NCBI GenBank assembly: GCA_016788425.1
Contig: JAEURQ010000004.1
Coordinates: 248,001-312,000, forward strand
Length of the DNA stretch: 64,000 nucleotides
Direction of reading: 5' to 3'
Source of the DNA: Chthonomonas sp.
Lineage (GTDB): Bacteria; Armatimonadota; Fimbriimonadia; Fimbriimonadales; Fimbriimonadaceae
Shown here: positions 32,824 to 41,340 of the stretch, one piece after another
How the letters are laid out: every line of letters starts with the position of its first letter
Position numbering within the stretch: the stretch's first letter is position 1
Made by a program: the position numbers and the translations under genes
The notes under the pieces: model-generated
Seen by the model: only the letters and a program-made list of their open reading frames with translations
Database searches by the model: none
Told to the model about the DNA's origin: nothing

Positions 32824-35433
32824 ATGTTTCAGTTGAAATTTGCGCGTTCCTTTGAAGTGGTGAGCTCCCTGCCCGACGCCCTTAGTGGGCTGCGGGAACT
32901 CGCGCTGAATTTCCGCTGGACCTGGCACCCCGAAACGCAGGCGCTGTTTGAGGAGACCGACCCCAAGCTGTGGGCCGAGGTCGAGCACAACCCGGCGCAG
33001 CTCATCTCGCGCCTCACCACCGAGCGCAAGGACCAACTTGCCGGTGACTCGGTTTACTTGGCGCGCCTCAAAACCTGCGTCGAAGAGCTTCATCGCTACC
33101 TGGCCGCCGACCAAACGTGGTTCAAATCGCAGTATCCGGCCGACGACAACCGCACCAAGGTCGCCTACTTCTGCTTCGAATTCGGAATCTCGGAATCGCT
33201 CCCCATCTATAGCGGCGGTCTCGGCGTTCTCGCCGGCGACCACCTCAAAGCGGCCAGCGACCTTGGCGTTCCGCTGGTGGCGGTTGGGCTGCTCTACAGC
33301 CGCGGTTACTTCCGGCAAAGCCTTTCGCCCGACAACTGGCAGGTCGAAAAATATCCGAACTACGACTTCTTCCAGATGCCGCTCCAACTGATGCGCGACG
33401 AAAACGATGTCCCGCTCAGCATCGAAGTCGAATTCCCGGATCGCGTGGTGACCTGCCATATCTGGCGGGCCATGGTTGGCCGCATTTCGCTATACCTGCT
33501 GGATAGCAACGTGCTGAGCAACGCGCAAGACGACAAGCAGATCACCGATGCCCTCTATGGCGGCGACGAGCAAATGCGCCTGCGCCAAGAAATGATTCTC
33601 GGCATCGGCGGAATGCGTGCGCTCAAGCGACTCGGAATCCGCCCAAGCACATGCCACCTCAACGAGGGCCACGCCGGCTTCCTCACCATCGAGCGGCTCA
33701 ACCAGATCATGGGCGAAGAAGGCGTGGACACCAAGACCGCCCGCCAAGCCATGGTCGCCGGCAACATTTTTACAACGCACACGCCGGTGCCCGCCGGATT
33801 CGACGTGTTCCGTCCGGAACTGCTGAACACCTATCTTAAGAAAGAAATCGAGGGCAAGCTAAAAATGCCCATGGAAGAGTTCGTTCGCATGGGGCGGTTC
33901 CAGCCGGACAACTCAGCCGAGGACTTGAACATGGCCGTGCTGGCCATGGAGAATTCCAACGCCGTCAACGGCGTCTCGAAGCTGCACGCTGAGGTGAGCC
34001 GCGGCATGTTTGGCGAGCGCTGGCCGCAATATCCGATCCAAGAGGTGCCCGTGGATTCGGTGACCAACGGGATTCACACCGCCACATGGATGGCACCGCA
34101 AATGGTGGCCCTGTTCGATCGCCACTTTAGCCGGGCCTGGCGCGACAGCGATTCGGACTACAAACTCTGGCAACGCGTTGAAGAGATTCCCGACCAGGAA
34201 CTCTGGGAACTGCGCGAGAATCTGCGCGGCGACTTCATCCGGTTCTTACGCAAGCAGATTGTCAAGGCGCTCCAAGCCAAGAACGCCAGTCGCAGCGAGA
34301 TTTCTTCAGCCAGCACCGTGCTCGATCCGCGGGTGCTGACAATCGGCTTTGCTCGGCGGTTTGCGACCTACAAGCGCGCGCACCTGCTGATGACGGATCG
34401 CGAGCGCCTGCTCAGCATCCTTCACAATTCCGAGCGGCCGGTGCAGTTCGTGTTCGCCGGGAAGAGCCACCCGCGCGACGATGGCGGCAAAAACATTATT
34501 CAGGAGATCAATAACTTCATTCAGCAAGGCGGCGCTCGCGGCCGAATGGTGTTCTTGGAGGATTACGACATGGAAATTGCGCGGCACATGGTGCGCGGCG
34601 TGGACGTGTGGCTGAACAATCCGCGCCGACCGATGGAAGCCAGCGGCACCAGCGGCATGAAGGTCGTCCCGAACGGCGGCCTCAATGCGAGCGTGCTGGA
34701 CGGTTGGTGGGCCGAGGCGTACAACAACGAGGTGGGCTGGGCCATCGGCGACGGCACCGAACATGCCGATCCGGCGCACCAAGATTGGCTGGATTCCCGC
34801 TCCTTGTATCAACTGCTCGAACAGGAGATCGTGCCGAAGTTTTACAGCCGCGGCGAAAGCGGAATCCCGACCCAGTGGGTGGAAATGGTGAAGGCCAGCA
34901 TGGCTCAGCACGCGCCGGTCTACAGCACCGCCCGTATGGTCCGCGAATACGCGTCCCGCTACTACGTGCCGTGCTCCGAGCGGCACCTGAAGCTTCGCGC
35001 CGATCACTGCGCCGAGGCCGGAAAGGCCATCGAATGGCGTGGCAAGGTGCGGCAAGCCTGGCCGAACGTGCACATCGAGGACGTCTCGGATACGACGGCG
35101 GCAAGCAACTTGGTGGGCACCGAGTTTGAAATCTCCGCTCGCGTGCAACTGGGCGGCCTCAGCGCCGAAGACGTGCGAGTACAAGTTTTAGTGGGTAAAG
35201 CTACCGCTAGTCGCGAACTGACCGACGTGCAGGTTCATGATATGGAACCGCAAGGCGACGGCAACTACCGGCTTAGAGCGAGTTGCGATTTTGTCGGCCA
35301 GATGGGCTATTGCCTGCGCGTGATTCCACACCACGACCTGGTGAGCGTGGCGCACGAGCTTCCGCTAGTTGTGTGGCAGAACGACGCGCCCGGCTCGGAG
35401 GCGATGAAGGCGAGTTTATTGCAGTCGGTGTAG
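32824..35433 (+). CDS. glgP: Alpha-glucan (glycogen) phosphorylase
   Basis: An 869-residue phosphorylase of the group with a short N-terminal domain (DUF3417-like: FRWTWHPETQALF near residue 35). It uses PLP phosphate to release glucose 1-phosphate from alpha-1,4-glucans. The PLP region is EASGTSGMKVVPNGGLNASVLDGWW with the Schiff-base Lys; the catalytic loop and YCLRV-type C-terminus are complete. It stands alone between the PPC protein and tRNA-Arg. Other glycogen genes are absent from this window. Confidence 0.92.
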   Translation: MFQLKFARSFEVVSSLPDALSGLRELALNFRWTWHPETQALFEETDPKLWAEVEHNPAQLISRLTTERKDQLAGDSVYLARLKTCVEELHRYLAADQTWFKSQYPADDNRTKVAYFCFEFGISESLPIYSGGLGVLAGDHLKAASDLGVPLVAVGLLYSRGYFRQSLSPDNWQVEKYPNYDFFQMPLQLMRDENDVPLSIEVEFPDRVVTCHIWRAMVGRISLYLLDSNVLSNAQDDKQITDALYGGDEQMRLRQEMILGIGGMRALKRLGIRPSTCHLNEGHAGFLTIERLNQIMGEEGVDTKTARQAMVAGNIFTTHTPVPAGFDVFRPELLNTYLKKEIEGKLKMPMEEFVRMGRFQPDNSAEDLNMAVLAMENSNAVNGVSKLHAEVSRGMFGERWPQYPIQEVPVDSVTNGIHTATWMAPQMVALFDRHFSRAWRDSDSDYKLWQRVEEIPDQELWELRENLRGDFIRFLRKQIVKALQAKNASRSEISSASTVLDPRVLTIGFARRFATYKRAHLLMTDRERLLSILHNSERPVQFVFAGKSHPRDDGGKNIIQEINNFIQQGGARGRMVFLEDYDMEIARHMVRGVDVWLNNPRRPMEASGTSGMKVVPNGGLNASVLDGWWAEAYNNEVGWAIGDGTEHADPAHQDWLDSRSLYQLLEQEIVPKFYSRGESGIPTQWVEMVKASMAQHAPVYSTARMVREYASRYYVPCSERHLKLRADHCAEAGKAIEWRGKVRQAWPNVHIEDVSDTTAASNLVGTEFEISARVQLGGLSAEDVRVQVLVGKATASRELTDVQVHDMEPQGDGNYRLRASCDFVGQMGYCLRVIPHHDLVSVAHELPLVVWQNDAPGSEAMKASLLQSV

Positions 35434-35466
35434 CCGCGCTTTTGCGGTAAACTGCCGGTCTGGCAG

Positions 35467-35542
35467 GCGGAGTTAGCTCAATGGATAGAGCAACAGTCTT
35501 CGGAACTGTAGGTTGGGGGTTCGAGTCCCTTACTCCGCGCCA
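35467..35542 (+). tRNA. tRNA-Arg (anticodon TCG)
   Basis: 76 nt with complete arms: acceptor GCGGAGT/ACTCCGC, D-stem GCTC/GAGC, anticodon stem ACAGT/ACTGT around loop CTTCGGA (anticodon TCG), T-arm GGGGG-TTCGAGT-CCCTT, discriminator G and an encoded CCA. It decodes CGA, and probably other CGN codons by wobble. Confidence 0.95.
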
Positions 35543-35568
35543 ATTCTCATTTTTGTCCAGATCGGGCG

Positions 35569-36174
35569 CTACTTCTTGCGCCTCAGCGCGAGCAAGGCGA
35601 CGCCTGCCGCGAGCGAGGCGATTGACGCCGGTTCGGGGACGACTCGCAGGCTGATGTCGTCAACGGTGTAGTCGTTACCGGCCGACGCCGTGGATGGCGG
35701 GAGTAGTTGGATAACGTGCGACCCGGTAGACGGCGCGACGATCGTGTAGGTCCATTGCGACCAGGCGGTGGTGGAGACGGAGACCGTCGAGCCGGAGAGG
35801 ACCGAGCCGTTGAGGCCGAGTTGAAGGCTCTCGGGAGAGTAAGGGCTTCGCACCCATGCCGAGAAGCTGTAGCTCGTGCCACCCACTAGGCTTACGGTTT
35901 GATACCAAGGCGAAGTGCCGATGCTGGTTCTGCCGTTGATGATGAGCATTTTCCCGGCGCCCGACGTATGGTCGCCGTAGCTCAGCCACAGGCTGTGGTG
36001 GTTGTTCGGGTTCGTATCCACCGCATAAATGCCCTCGGGCGTGTAATCCAGCGGGCTGTGCACGTAGTCCGAGGAGAAGCCGGTGTTGCCGAGCTCAAAG
36101 TCACCGTTGGTCAGCAGGTTCGCCTGCGCTCCGACCGCGGCTGCGAGTATGAAGAAAGCGAAGACTTCTTTCAT
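35569..36174 (-). CDS. PEP-CTERM sorting domain protein
   Basis: About 201 residues. A signal peptide (MKEVFAFFILAAAVGAQA) is followed by LLTNGDFELGN, a carbohydrate-binding-like beta fold (LNGSVLSGSTVSVSTTAW), and the C-terminal VPEPAS, hydrophobic segment and RRKK. Single-domain proteins starting NLLTNGDFE are common PEP-CTERM clients. The start is the Met at 36174. It is unrelated in the middle to the two paralogues near 17 kb. Confidence 0.85.
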   Translation of the reverse strand: MKEVFAFFILAAAVGAQANLLTNGDFELGNTGFSSDYVHSPLDYTPEGIYAVDTNPNNHHSLWLSYGDHTSGAGKMLIINGRTSIGTSPWYQTVSLVGGTSYSFSAWVRSPYSPESLQLGLNGSVLSGSTVSVSTTAWSQWTYTIVAPSTGSHVIQLLPPSTASAGNDYTVDDISLRVVPEPASIASLAAGVALLALRRKK

Positions 36175-36323
36175 GTTGAAACCAAGTATATTGAAATTCG
36201 CGCGTCGAGCCCCCAGCAAAGTTACTGGACATGCGGACTAGTCACCCGGCCCCGCGCAATGACTCCGGAGCAGATAACTGCCTAGGGTGCCACCCATGTC
36301 TCCGGAACGGAGAAAGAGAGAAG

Positions 36324-36399
36324 TGGTGCCGCAAGCCGGACTCGAACCGGCGACCCAAGCATTTTCAGTGCTTTGCTCTACCAACTGAGCTACCGCGGC
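36324..36399 (-). tRNA. tRNA-Phe (anticodon GAA)
   Basis: 76 nt on the minus strand: acceptor GCCGCGG/TTGCGGC (two G-U pairs), anticodon stem AAGCA/TGCTT around CTGAAAA (GAA), T-arm GCCGG-TTCGAGT-CCGGC, discriminator A and an encoded CCA. It is separated from tRNA-Asp by 6 nt, so the two are probably co-transcribed. Confidence 0.95.
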
Positions 36400-36405
36400 A
36401 CACTA

Positions 36406-36481
<76 letters not shown>

Positions 36482-36547
36482 GCGTGAGTTGGAAGTATTC
36501 CACAAAAGCCGACCGTTTGCAAGGGGCTCCGGTAATCTGAACGCCGT

Positions 36548-37141
36548 ATGCGCGCGCGCCAAATGGGCTTGGATAGCTGGATTGTGGATGGCTTAGGTTC
36601 ACAAAGTTCCGCGTTTCTGGCGTTGGCCATGCAGGAAAAGTTTCCCGATCTGGAATTCACACCCGCGTTTTCGTCCATCGGCGTGCGAGGGACCGCCGAA
36701 TCTCCCTTGACTTTGTTCTCCGGCGTGGAACCCCTGGCCGGCGCCGGGCGGCGTCACGAGATTCCGGTCTGCTTGGAACTGGGGCTCGATCCGCACGAGC
36801 ATGCAGCGTCACTGTTCGCGGTGGATCTCACGGTGGTGGCGCTCGGATTTCAGCCCGGGTTCCCGTATCTCTCGGGGCTAGCGCCGGAGCTTTGCGGCAT
36901 ACCGCGTCGACCGGAGCCCCGGCCGCGACTCCCACGCGGGTCGGTGGCGATCGCCATGGACATGGCCGGAATCTATCCCGCAGAACTCCCCGGCGGTTGG
37001 ACCGTGCTCGGCCGCACGCCGCTCACGATTTGCGAGGCTGGCTCCGATTTCTTTCCGATTCGAGCCGGAGACACTGTGCGATTTGTCCGCATCAGCGAAG
37101 CCGAATTCGCGGCGAAGGAGGGTCAACGGCTTGCGGATTAA
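36548..37141 (+). CDS. pxpB: 5-oxoprolinase subunit B (KipI-like)
   Basis: A 197-residue protein. The core LTVVALGFQPGFPYLSGL and PRGSVAIAMDMAGIYP are hallmark KipI/PxpB motifs. With PxpA and PxpC it forms the ATP-dependent 5-oxoprolinase that hydrolyses pyroglutamate to glutamate. It is shorter than the common ~230-240 residues, missing part of the N-terminal lobe. pxpA starts within its last codons. Confidence 0.85.
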   Translation: MRARQMGLDSWIVDGLGSQSSAFLALAMQEKFPDLEFTPAFSSIGVRGTAESPLTLFSGVEPLAGAGRRHEIPVCLELGLDPHEHAASLFAVDLTVVALGFQPGFPYLSGLAPELCGIPRRPEPRPRLPRGSVAIAMDMAGIYPAELPGGWTVLGRTPLTICEAGSDFFPIRAGDTVRFVRISEAEFAAKEGQRLAD

Positions 37142-37766
37142 CGTGGATTGCGGGGAAGGGCAGCCCTGGGATGCTGAGCTTGCCGAGTTCGCCGATATGC
37201 TCAACGTATGCGGCGGCGCGCACGCTGGCTCGCGGGAGATTTCGGCGCAGACCGTGGCGCTGGCCCGGGCAAATGGCTTGGCGTGGGGCATGCATCCCGG
37301 CTATCCTGACCCTGAGCATTTCGGGCGCAGACCTCTATCCTCACTAAACGCGGCAAGGGTTGCGGAGAGTTTGCGCCAGCAAGTGGAGTTCCTCGCCGCG
37401 CTCGGTGGAGCCAGTTACCTCAAGCCGCACGGTGCGTTTTATCACGACTCGCAGGTGCCTGGCGATGCCGCCGACCTGCTCCTGGAAATCCTGGGGGGCT
37501 TGCCCTTGGTCGGGTTCCCTGGAAGCTACCACCAGCAAATAGCCGCCGCCGCGGGCGTGGAGTTTTGGGCGGAGGGCTTTGCCGAGCGCGGCTACGCCGT
37601 CGACGGTCGGCTGCTCCCCCGAAGCGAGCCGGGCGCGCTCCTCACTACCGAAAGTGAAATCAAGGCCCAGGTGGCTCAGCTTCGCGTCGATACCATCTGC
37701 GTCCACGGCGACTCGCCCGGCTGCGTGCAAGCGATTCGTTGGGTGCGCGAGGCGCTGGCGCGATGA
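37131..37766 (+). CDS. pxpA: 5-oxoprolinase subunit A (LamB/YcsF family)
   Basis: About 211 residues. The N-terminal RINVDCGEGQPWD is the metal-binding signature of the LamB/YcsF fold. I place the start at TTG 37131 because GGAGG lies 9 nt upstream; an ATG at 37083 would add 16 residues inside pxpB. It is the catalytic subunit for pyroglutamate. The stop overlaps pxpC (ATGA). Confidence 0.88.
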   Translation: MRINVDCGEGQPWDAELAEFADMLNVCGGAHAGSREISAQTVALARANGLAWGMHPGYPDPEHFGRRPLSSLNAARVAESLRQQVEFLAALGGASYLKPHGAFYHDSQVPGDAADLLLEILGGLPLVGFPGSYHQQIAAAAGVEFWAEGFAERGYAVDGRLLPRSEPGALLTTESEIKAQVAQLRVDTICVHGDSPGCVQAIRWVREALAR

Positions 37767-38545
37767 ACCTGGTGTCCGCGCTCGGGCTCACGACCTGGAT
37801 CGAACCAACCCGCCCGAATCGCCGCGCCTTTGGCGTGCCGGATGGTGGCCCGCTCGATGCCGTGAGTTTCCGCATCGCCACAGCGCTGGCCGGATCCAGA
37901 AGCAAGGTGCTCGAAGTTGTCGGCGCGCCGGTCGAGCTCGCGTTTGACGAGCCTACTTGGGTCGCGATTGCCGGAGCCGAGGGCGCGTTGACCATCGACG
38001 GCCTATCGCGCTCGCATCGCAACGGACGGCATCGCGTGCAGCGCAGCCTGGTGCTCGCCGCGCCGACCCACGGCTGGGTCACTTATGTTGCGCTCGCCAG
38101 CAAGTTGGGCGCGCTCGCGCTCGGCCATCCCGAAACGCTCGACCACTCGACCCCGTTGCGCATGACGCCGTCGCCGGACGACTTGGACCAATCCGACGTG
38201 GTCGGCCGCGAATGGACGGTCAGCATCACCTCCGATCGACGCGGCTGGCGATTGGAAGGAGACGCCGCGCAAGGCGGCCCGCAGGGCGAAAGCGAGATGG
38301 CGATTCCGGGGCTGGTGCAACTCCCGCCGGGCGGAAAGCCGATTGTGCTGGGCCCAGACGGCCCGACCGTGGGCGGCTACGCCAAGCTCGGCGTGTTGCT
38401 GCCCAGCGACCGATTTGCTCTGGCTCAGAAAAGGCCGGGAACTCCCGTCCAGTTGGCGTCCGTAACATGGGAAGAAGCCAGGCAGGCGGAGTCGACCTTC
38501 GAAGCAGCCCTCAACGAGACCACGGCCCGCCTCGCTTGGCTTTGA
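37763..38545 (+). CDS. pxpC: 5-oxoprolinase subunit C (KipA-like)
   Basis: About 260 residues, starting at the ATG in an ATGA overlap with pxpA. The TWIEPTRPNRRAFGVPDGGPLD entry and GPTVGGYAKLGVLLPSD are typical KipA/PxpC motifs. It completes the three-subunit 5-oxoprolinase. It is somewhat shorter than many homologues. Confidence 0.85.
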   Translation: MNLVSALGLTTWIEPTRPNRRAFGVPDGGPLDAVSFRIATALAGSRSKVLEVVGAPVELAFDEPTWVAIAGAEGALTIDGLSRSHRNGRHRVQRSLVLAAPTHGWVTYVALASKLGALALGHPETLDHSTPLRMTPSPDDLDQSDVVGREWTVSITSDRRGWRLEGDAAQGGPQGESEMAIPGLVQLPPGGKPIVLGPDGPTVGGYAKLGVLLPSDRFALAQKRPGTPVQLASVTWEEARQAESTFEAALNETTARLAWL

Positions 38546-38547
38546 TG

Positions 38548-38553
38548 TAGAAT
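38548..38553 (+). promoter_or_regulatory. -10 box ahead of the HisB-like gene (leaderless type)
   Basis: TAGAAT ends 6 nt before the ATG at 38560, just after the pxpC stop. It suggests the HisB-like gene is also transcribed on its own. Confidence 0.45.
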
Positions 38554-38559
38554 CCCATC

Positions 38560-39156
38560 ATGAGTAAGGGTGCGCCGAGCGTTCGCTACGCCGAAATTGA
38601 ACGGGAATCTCCCGGCATGCGCTCCAGCGTCGTGCTCGACTTTGATGGCGGAACCCATCGCGACGTCTCGACCGGCAGCCCGATCCTCGATTTTTGGCTT
38701 CGCCAATTCGCCTACTACGGCCAGTTCAATCTGGGTCTGCAAGTCACCTCCGATCGGCCGATGCATTGCCACCAACTCTGCGTGGAAGTCGGGCTCGCCC
38801 TCGGCCACGCGATTCGCGAATGCCTAGAAGACTCGCGCGACATCCGGCGCATGGCGAGCACCCACGCGGTGGTCGAAGATGCCTTGATGCTCGTCGCGAT
38901 TGACCTCGGAGGTCGGAGCCACTTCTCGTGGGATGTGAATCCAGGCCGGGAGACGATCGCCGAAATCTCCAGCCAAAGCGCGCGCGAGCTTTTCGCCGCC
39001 CTTTGCGACGAGGGTCGGATGGCGCTGCACGTGCGCCAAGAATCGGGCGTCAACGCCAACAATGTGCTGGAATCCGTGTTCCGCGGCCTTGGCCGGAGCC
39101 TGCACGTGGCCGCGGAACTTGTGGATCGGTCGGGCGGAAACGGCTCGCGCCGTTAG
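38560..39156 (+). CDS. HisB-like (imidazoleglycerol-phosphate dehydratase fold) protein lacking most metal ligands
   Basis: A 198-residue protein that aligns end to end with HisB: ILDFWLRQF at 42-50 for ILDHML, VEVGLALGHAI at 75-85 for TVEDTGIALG, VEDALMLVAIDLGGR at 105-119, and GVNANNVLESVF at 163-174 for NAHHIIEALF. But the metal-binding residues are replaced: the HisB ILDHML His is Phe46, the first HH pair is HQ (71-72), its Glu is Val75, and the second HH pair is NN (167-168). Dehydratase activity in histidine synthesis is therefore unlikely. It may be a pseudoenzyme with another role. It follows pxpC by 14 nt. Confidence 0.75.
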   Translation: MSKGAPSVRYAEIERESPGMRSSVVLDFDGGTHRDVSTGSPILDFWLRQFAYYGQFNLGLQVTSDRPMHCHQLCVEVGLALGHAIRECLEDSRDIRRMASTHAVVEDALMLVAIDLGGRSHFSWDVNPGRETIAEISSQSARELFAALCDEGRMALHVRQESGVNANNVLESVFRGLGRSLHVAAELVDRSGGNGSRR

Positions 39157-39632
39157 CCCAAGTGCGAGTCGAGAAGCCACATCTGCTCCTCAAGGGCGCG
39201 GCAATGGGCCGTCAACAGGTCGGCGGTAATCGGCTCGTCTTCAACCGCCGAAATCCCCGCGCGCATGGTTTTGCTCGTCGCCTGCAGCGATTCGCAAAGA
39301 TTCGCAATGGCATCGGCCGCGCTGAGTTCGCCGGTCGGGAACTTGGGTAGCGTGCTTTCTTTCGAGACCACGCTCGAGCGGGCATCCACGGTGCCACCGA
39401 GTTGCCGAATCCGTTCGGCGACCTGGTCAATGGCGGCGTGAGCGACGGCCAACGTGGCGTCGAGTTGCTTGTGAACGGCGATAAAGTTGGCATCGCGCAG
39501 GTTCCAGTGAGCATGCCGCGTTTGGTTCGCGAGTTCCATAAGATCAAGTAAAGTCGAACTCAGAGCCTCATTCGCGACCTTGGCGATTTTGGCGTCGACG
39601 GGGAGGTGGCGGGAGCGAGTTGTGGAAACCAT
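39153..39632 (-). CDS. dps: Dps-family ferritin-like protein
   Basis: About 159 residues. The ferroxidase residues of the Dps fold lie in HAHWNLRDANFIAVHKQLD and AAIDQVAERIRQLGGT (His, His, Asp, Glu). It stores iron and protects DNA from peroxide. The start is the ATG at 39632, inside an inverted repeat; the frame upstream enters the divergent intergenic region. It is convergent with the HisB-like gene (4-base overlap). Confidence 0.85.
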   Translation of the reverse strand: MVSTTRSRHLPVDAKIAKVANEALSSTLLDLMELANQTRHAHWNLRDANFIAVHKQLDATLAVAHAAIDQVAERIRQLGGTVDARSSVVSKESTLPKFPTGELSAADAIANLCESLQATSKTMRAGISAVEDEPITADLLTAHCRALEEQMWLLDSHLG

Positions 39633-39646
39633 ACTAGTTGTTTCCA
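39623..39646. promoter_or_regulatory. Inverted repeat over the dps start codon
   Basis: TGGAAAC (39623-39629) and GTTTCCA (39640-39646) form a perfect 7-bp inverted repeat with a 10-nt spacer that contains the dps ATG. It is a possible operator for iron- or stress-responsive control. Confidence 0.4.
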
Positions 39647-39715
39647 ACGCCGAGGCGGGCGCAACCGTCGCAAAAATTGGGCGGGCCAAAGTCCCAGATT
39701 CCGGGTTCTGGACCG

Positions 39716-39721
39716 TATAAT
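39716..39721 (+). promoter_or_regulatory. -10 box of the small membrane protein promoter (leaderless type)
   Basis: TATAAT ends 6 nt before the GTG at 39728. No Shine-Dalgarno site. Confidence 0.5.
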
Positions 39722-39727
39722 GTGGTC

Positions 39728-40057
39728 GTGCCGTTCGATCCTGAATTTATCATTCCTCTTGCCGCCGTCGTCATGATTTTCGGGATTCCGATCGTCGCGA
39801 TCTTGACCGGGCACCAGCGCAAAATGGCGGAGATAATGCGCGGCAACCAAACGGTGGACAACTCCGCTCACCTGGCCCGGGAGTTTCAAATGCTCCGCGA
39901 GGAGGTGCGCACCTTAAGGGATCAGGTTAATCGTCAGGCGCTCGCGCTCGACGATCGCGGCGTGCAGCCGCTCACGCCGGATTACGACGCAACTTCGCTG
40001 GGTAACGCCTCAGCGCAGCCGCGGCAAATGCCGCCGGACCTTCCGCAGAACCGCTAG
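39728..40057 (+). CDS. Small membrane protein with coiled-coil tail
   Basis: About 109 residues. An N-terminal transmembrane segment (FIIPLAAVVMIFGIPIVAIL) is followed by a likely coiled coil (HLAREFQMLREEVRTLRDQV) and a Pro/Gln-rich tail. The GTG at 39728 is chosen because TATAAT lies 6 nt upstream; earlier in-frame codons would leave no leader. No family is recognised. Confidence 0.6.
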   Translation: MPFDPEFIIPLAAVVMIFGIPIVAILTGHQRKMAEIMRGNQTVDNSAHLAREFQMLREEVRTLRDQVNRQALALDDRGVQPLTPDYDATSLGNASAQPRQMPPDLPQNR

Positions 40058-40059
40058 TC

Positions 40060-41283
40060 CTACTGGCCGACAGCGTCGAAGTTGGTAGCGAGAATCGTGT
40101 AGTCGGCGATGTCAACGATGTTGTCGCGATTCAAATCCGCCCGCACGTCCCATCCCGCCGAAGTCGAGGTGAGATCAAACTTGCTCGCAAGGAGCGAGTA
40201 GTCGGCGATATCAATGATATTGTCGCCGTTGCAGTCGCCGTTCAGAGCATTCCCTTGGGCGATGTTGCGCGTCCAGCCGTTGGTGATATTCACCACCTGA
40301 CTGCGGCTGAGCCACGTGCCGGCCTTCACCCGCACCCGGTAGTTGCCACGGAGCGCCGTAGAGATGGTCCAACCACCATCAATGGCGATCGGACTGGCGC
40401 TGGTTTCAAGCTGAGCGTCGGTGGTTACGTCGTGAATCGTGACGTTCGCCGCCGTGTTGGTCATCGGAATGGACAAGTTCGAGAGCACGATGGTCCCCGA
40501 GACACGGCCCGGATTCATCGAGTTGAGCGTGCTTTCAATCCAACCGCCATCGGCGCTGAGCTTGCTGAACCCCGAGACCGACCCGAAGAGCAGCGGGTTC
40601 GGATTGTCGTCGAAACGGCCATTGAACGAGTTGATCCCGACCAGGTGAGGCACTCCGCCGATATCCATGAACAGGCCACCGCCCGAATCGCCAGTGCCCA
40701 GATGCCCTTCTGTCGCCGTCGCCGCTTGGAGTGAACCCGGCAAGGTGTTGTTGGTCGCCGATCCATCGTCAAAGTCGGTCCACCAGCAGTTGGGGCCGTC
40801 TCCAAAGTTCTCGATCACATTCGTGCCGGCTCGGCGGACGCCGTTGCCGGTGGTCGCGCCGCCCGTGCCCACCCCAGTGATGCCGTAACCCGCGATGACG
40901 CCCGTCTGTCCGGCGGCGTTGCCGGTGGACATTTTCACCGGGGCGATAGTGGTGACTCGGGTGGTGATGCGGCCGATCGTGAAGTCGTGGCCGTTCACGA
41001 TATTGCCGCCGTTGTAGAGCGGATCGCGCATGCAGTTGGTGACCTGGTAGGTCACACCGTTCAGGACAAACGGCACGGTCGCCGCTCCGCCCGGGAACAA
41101 GTGGCCAGCCGTCAGCACCATGTTGTCGCCGATGAGGACGCCGCTGTTGCCGTTAAACCGCCCGACGAACAAATAGCTCTGGCCGAGGGTGACGTAGGAG
41201 CTCTCGGGCACCGTGGTCAGCCGAATAATTCCCGAACTTGTCGCGGCCACAACAAGGCCGGCGGTCAAAAGCAACGATCGCAT
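40060..41283 (-). CDS. Secreted trypsin-like serine protease with C-terminal dockerin-like repeats
   Basis: A 407-residue protein with a signal peptide and a chymotrypsin-fold protease: catalytic His61 in VLTAGH, Asp100 in NGHDFTIGRI and Ser200 in GTGDSGGGLF, complete and in order. A beta domain (GRVSGTIVLSNLSIPMTN) and two EF-hand-like repeats (GDCNGDNIIDIADYSLL, ADLNRDNIVDIADYTIL) follow. It is probably an extracellular protease held at the surface or in a matrix. A clear promoter lies directly upstream, with no ribosome-binding site. Confidence 0.88.
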   Translation of the reverse strand: MRSLLLTAGLVVAATSSGIIRLTTVPESSYVTLGQSYLFVGRFNGNSGVLIGDNMVLTAGHLFPGGAATVPFVLNGVTYQVTNCMRDPLYNGGNIVNGHDFTIGRITTRVTTIAPVKMSTGNAAGQTGVIAGYGITGVGTGGATTGNGVRRAGTNVIENFGDGPNCWWTDFDDGSATNNTLPGSLQAATATEGHLGTGDSGGGLFMDIGGVPHLVGINSFNGRFDDNPNPLLFGSVSGFSKLSADGGWIESTLNSMNPGRVSGTIVLSNLSIPMTNTAANVTIHDVTTDAQLETSASPIAIDGGWTISTALRGNYRVRVKAGTWLSRSQVVNITNGWTRNIAQGNALNGDCNGDNIIDIADYSLLASKFDLTSTSAGWDVRADLNRDNIVDIADYTILATNFDAVGQ

Positions 41284-41289
41284 GGGAAA

Positions 41290-41318
41290 AGTATACGGCA
41301 GATTCTGTGCCAGACCAA
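41290..41318 (-). promoter_or_regulatory. Complete leaderless promoter of the serine protease gene
   Basis: On the minus strand TTGGTC (41313-41318), a 17-bp spacer and TATACT (41290-41295), then exactly 6 nt to the ATG at 41283. It is the best-formed example of the pattern in the window. Confidence 0.7.
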
Positions 41319-41340
41319 ATGTCTTGGCGTGGGAACCGAC

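Noticed and set aside
15962-35542. Integration of a 19.6-kb element between the tRNA-Arg fragment and the intact tRNA-Arg
   Set aside because: For integration at the 3' end of a plus-strand tRNA the displaced fragment should lie to the right of the intact gene. Here it lies to the left, and the interval holds housekeeping genes, so the geometry does not fit.
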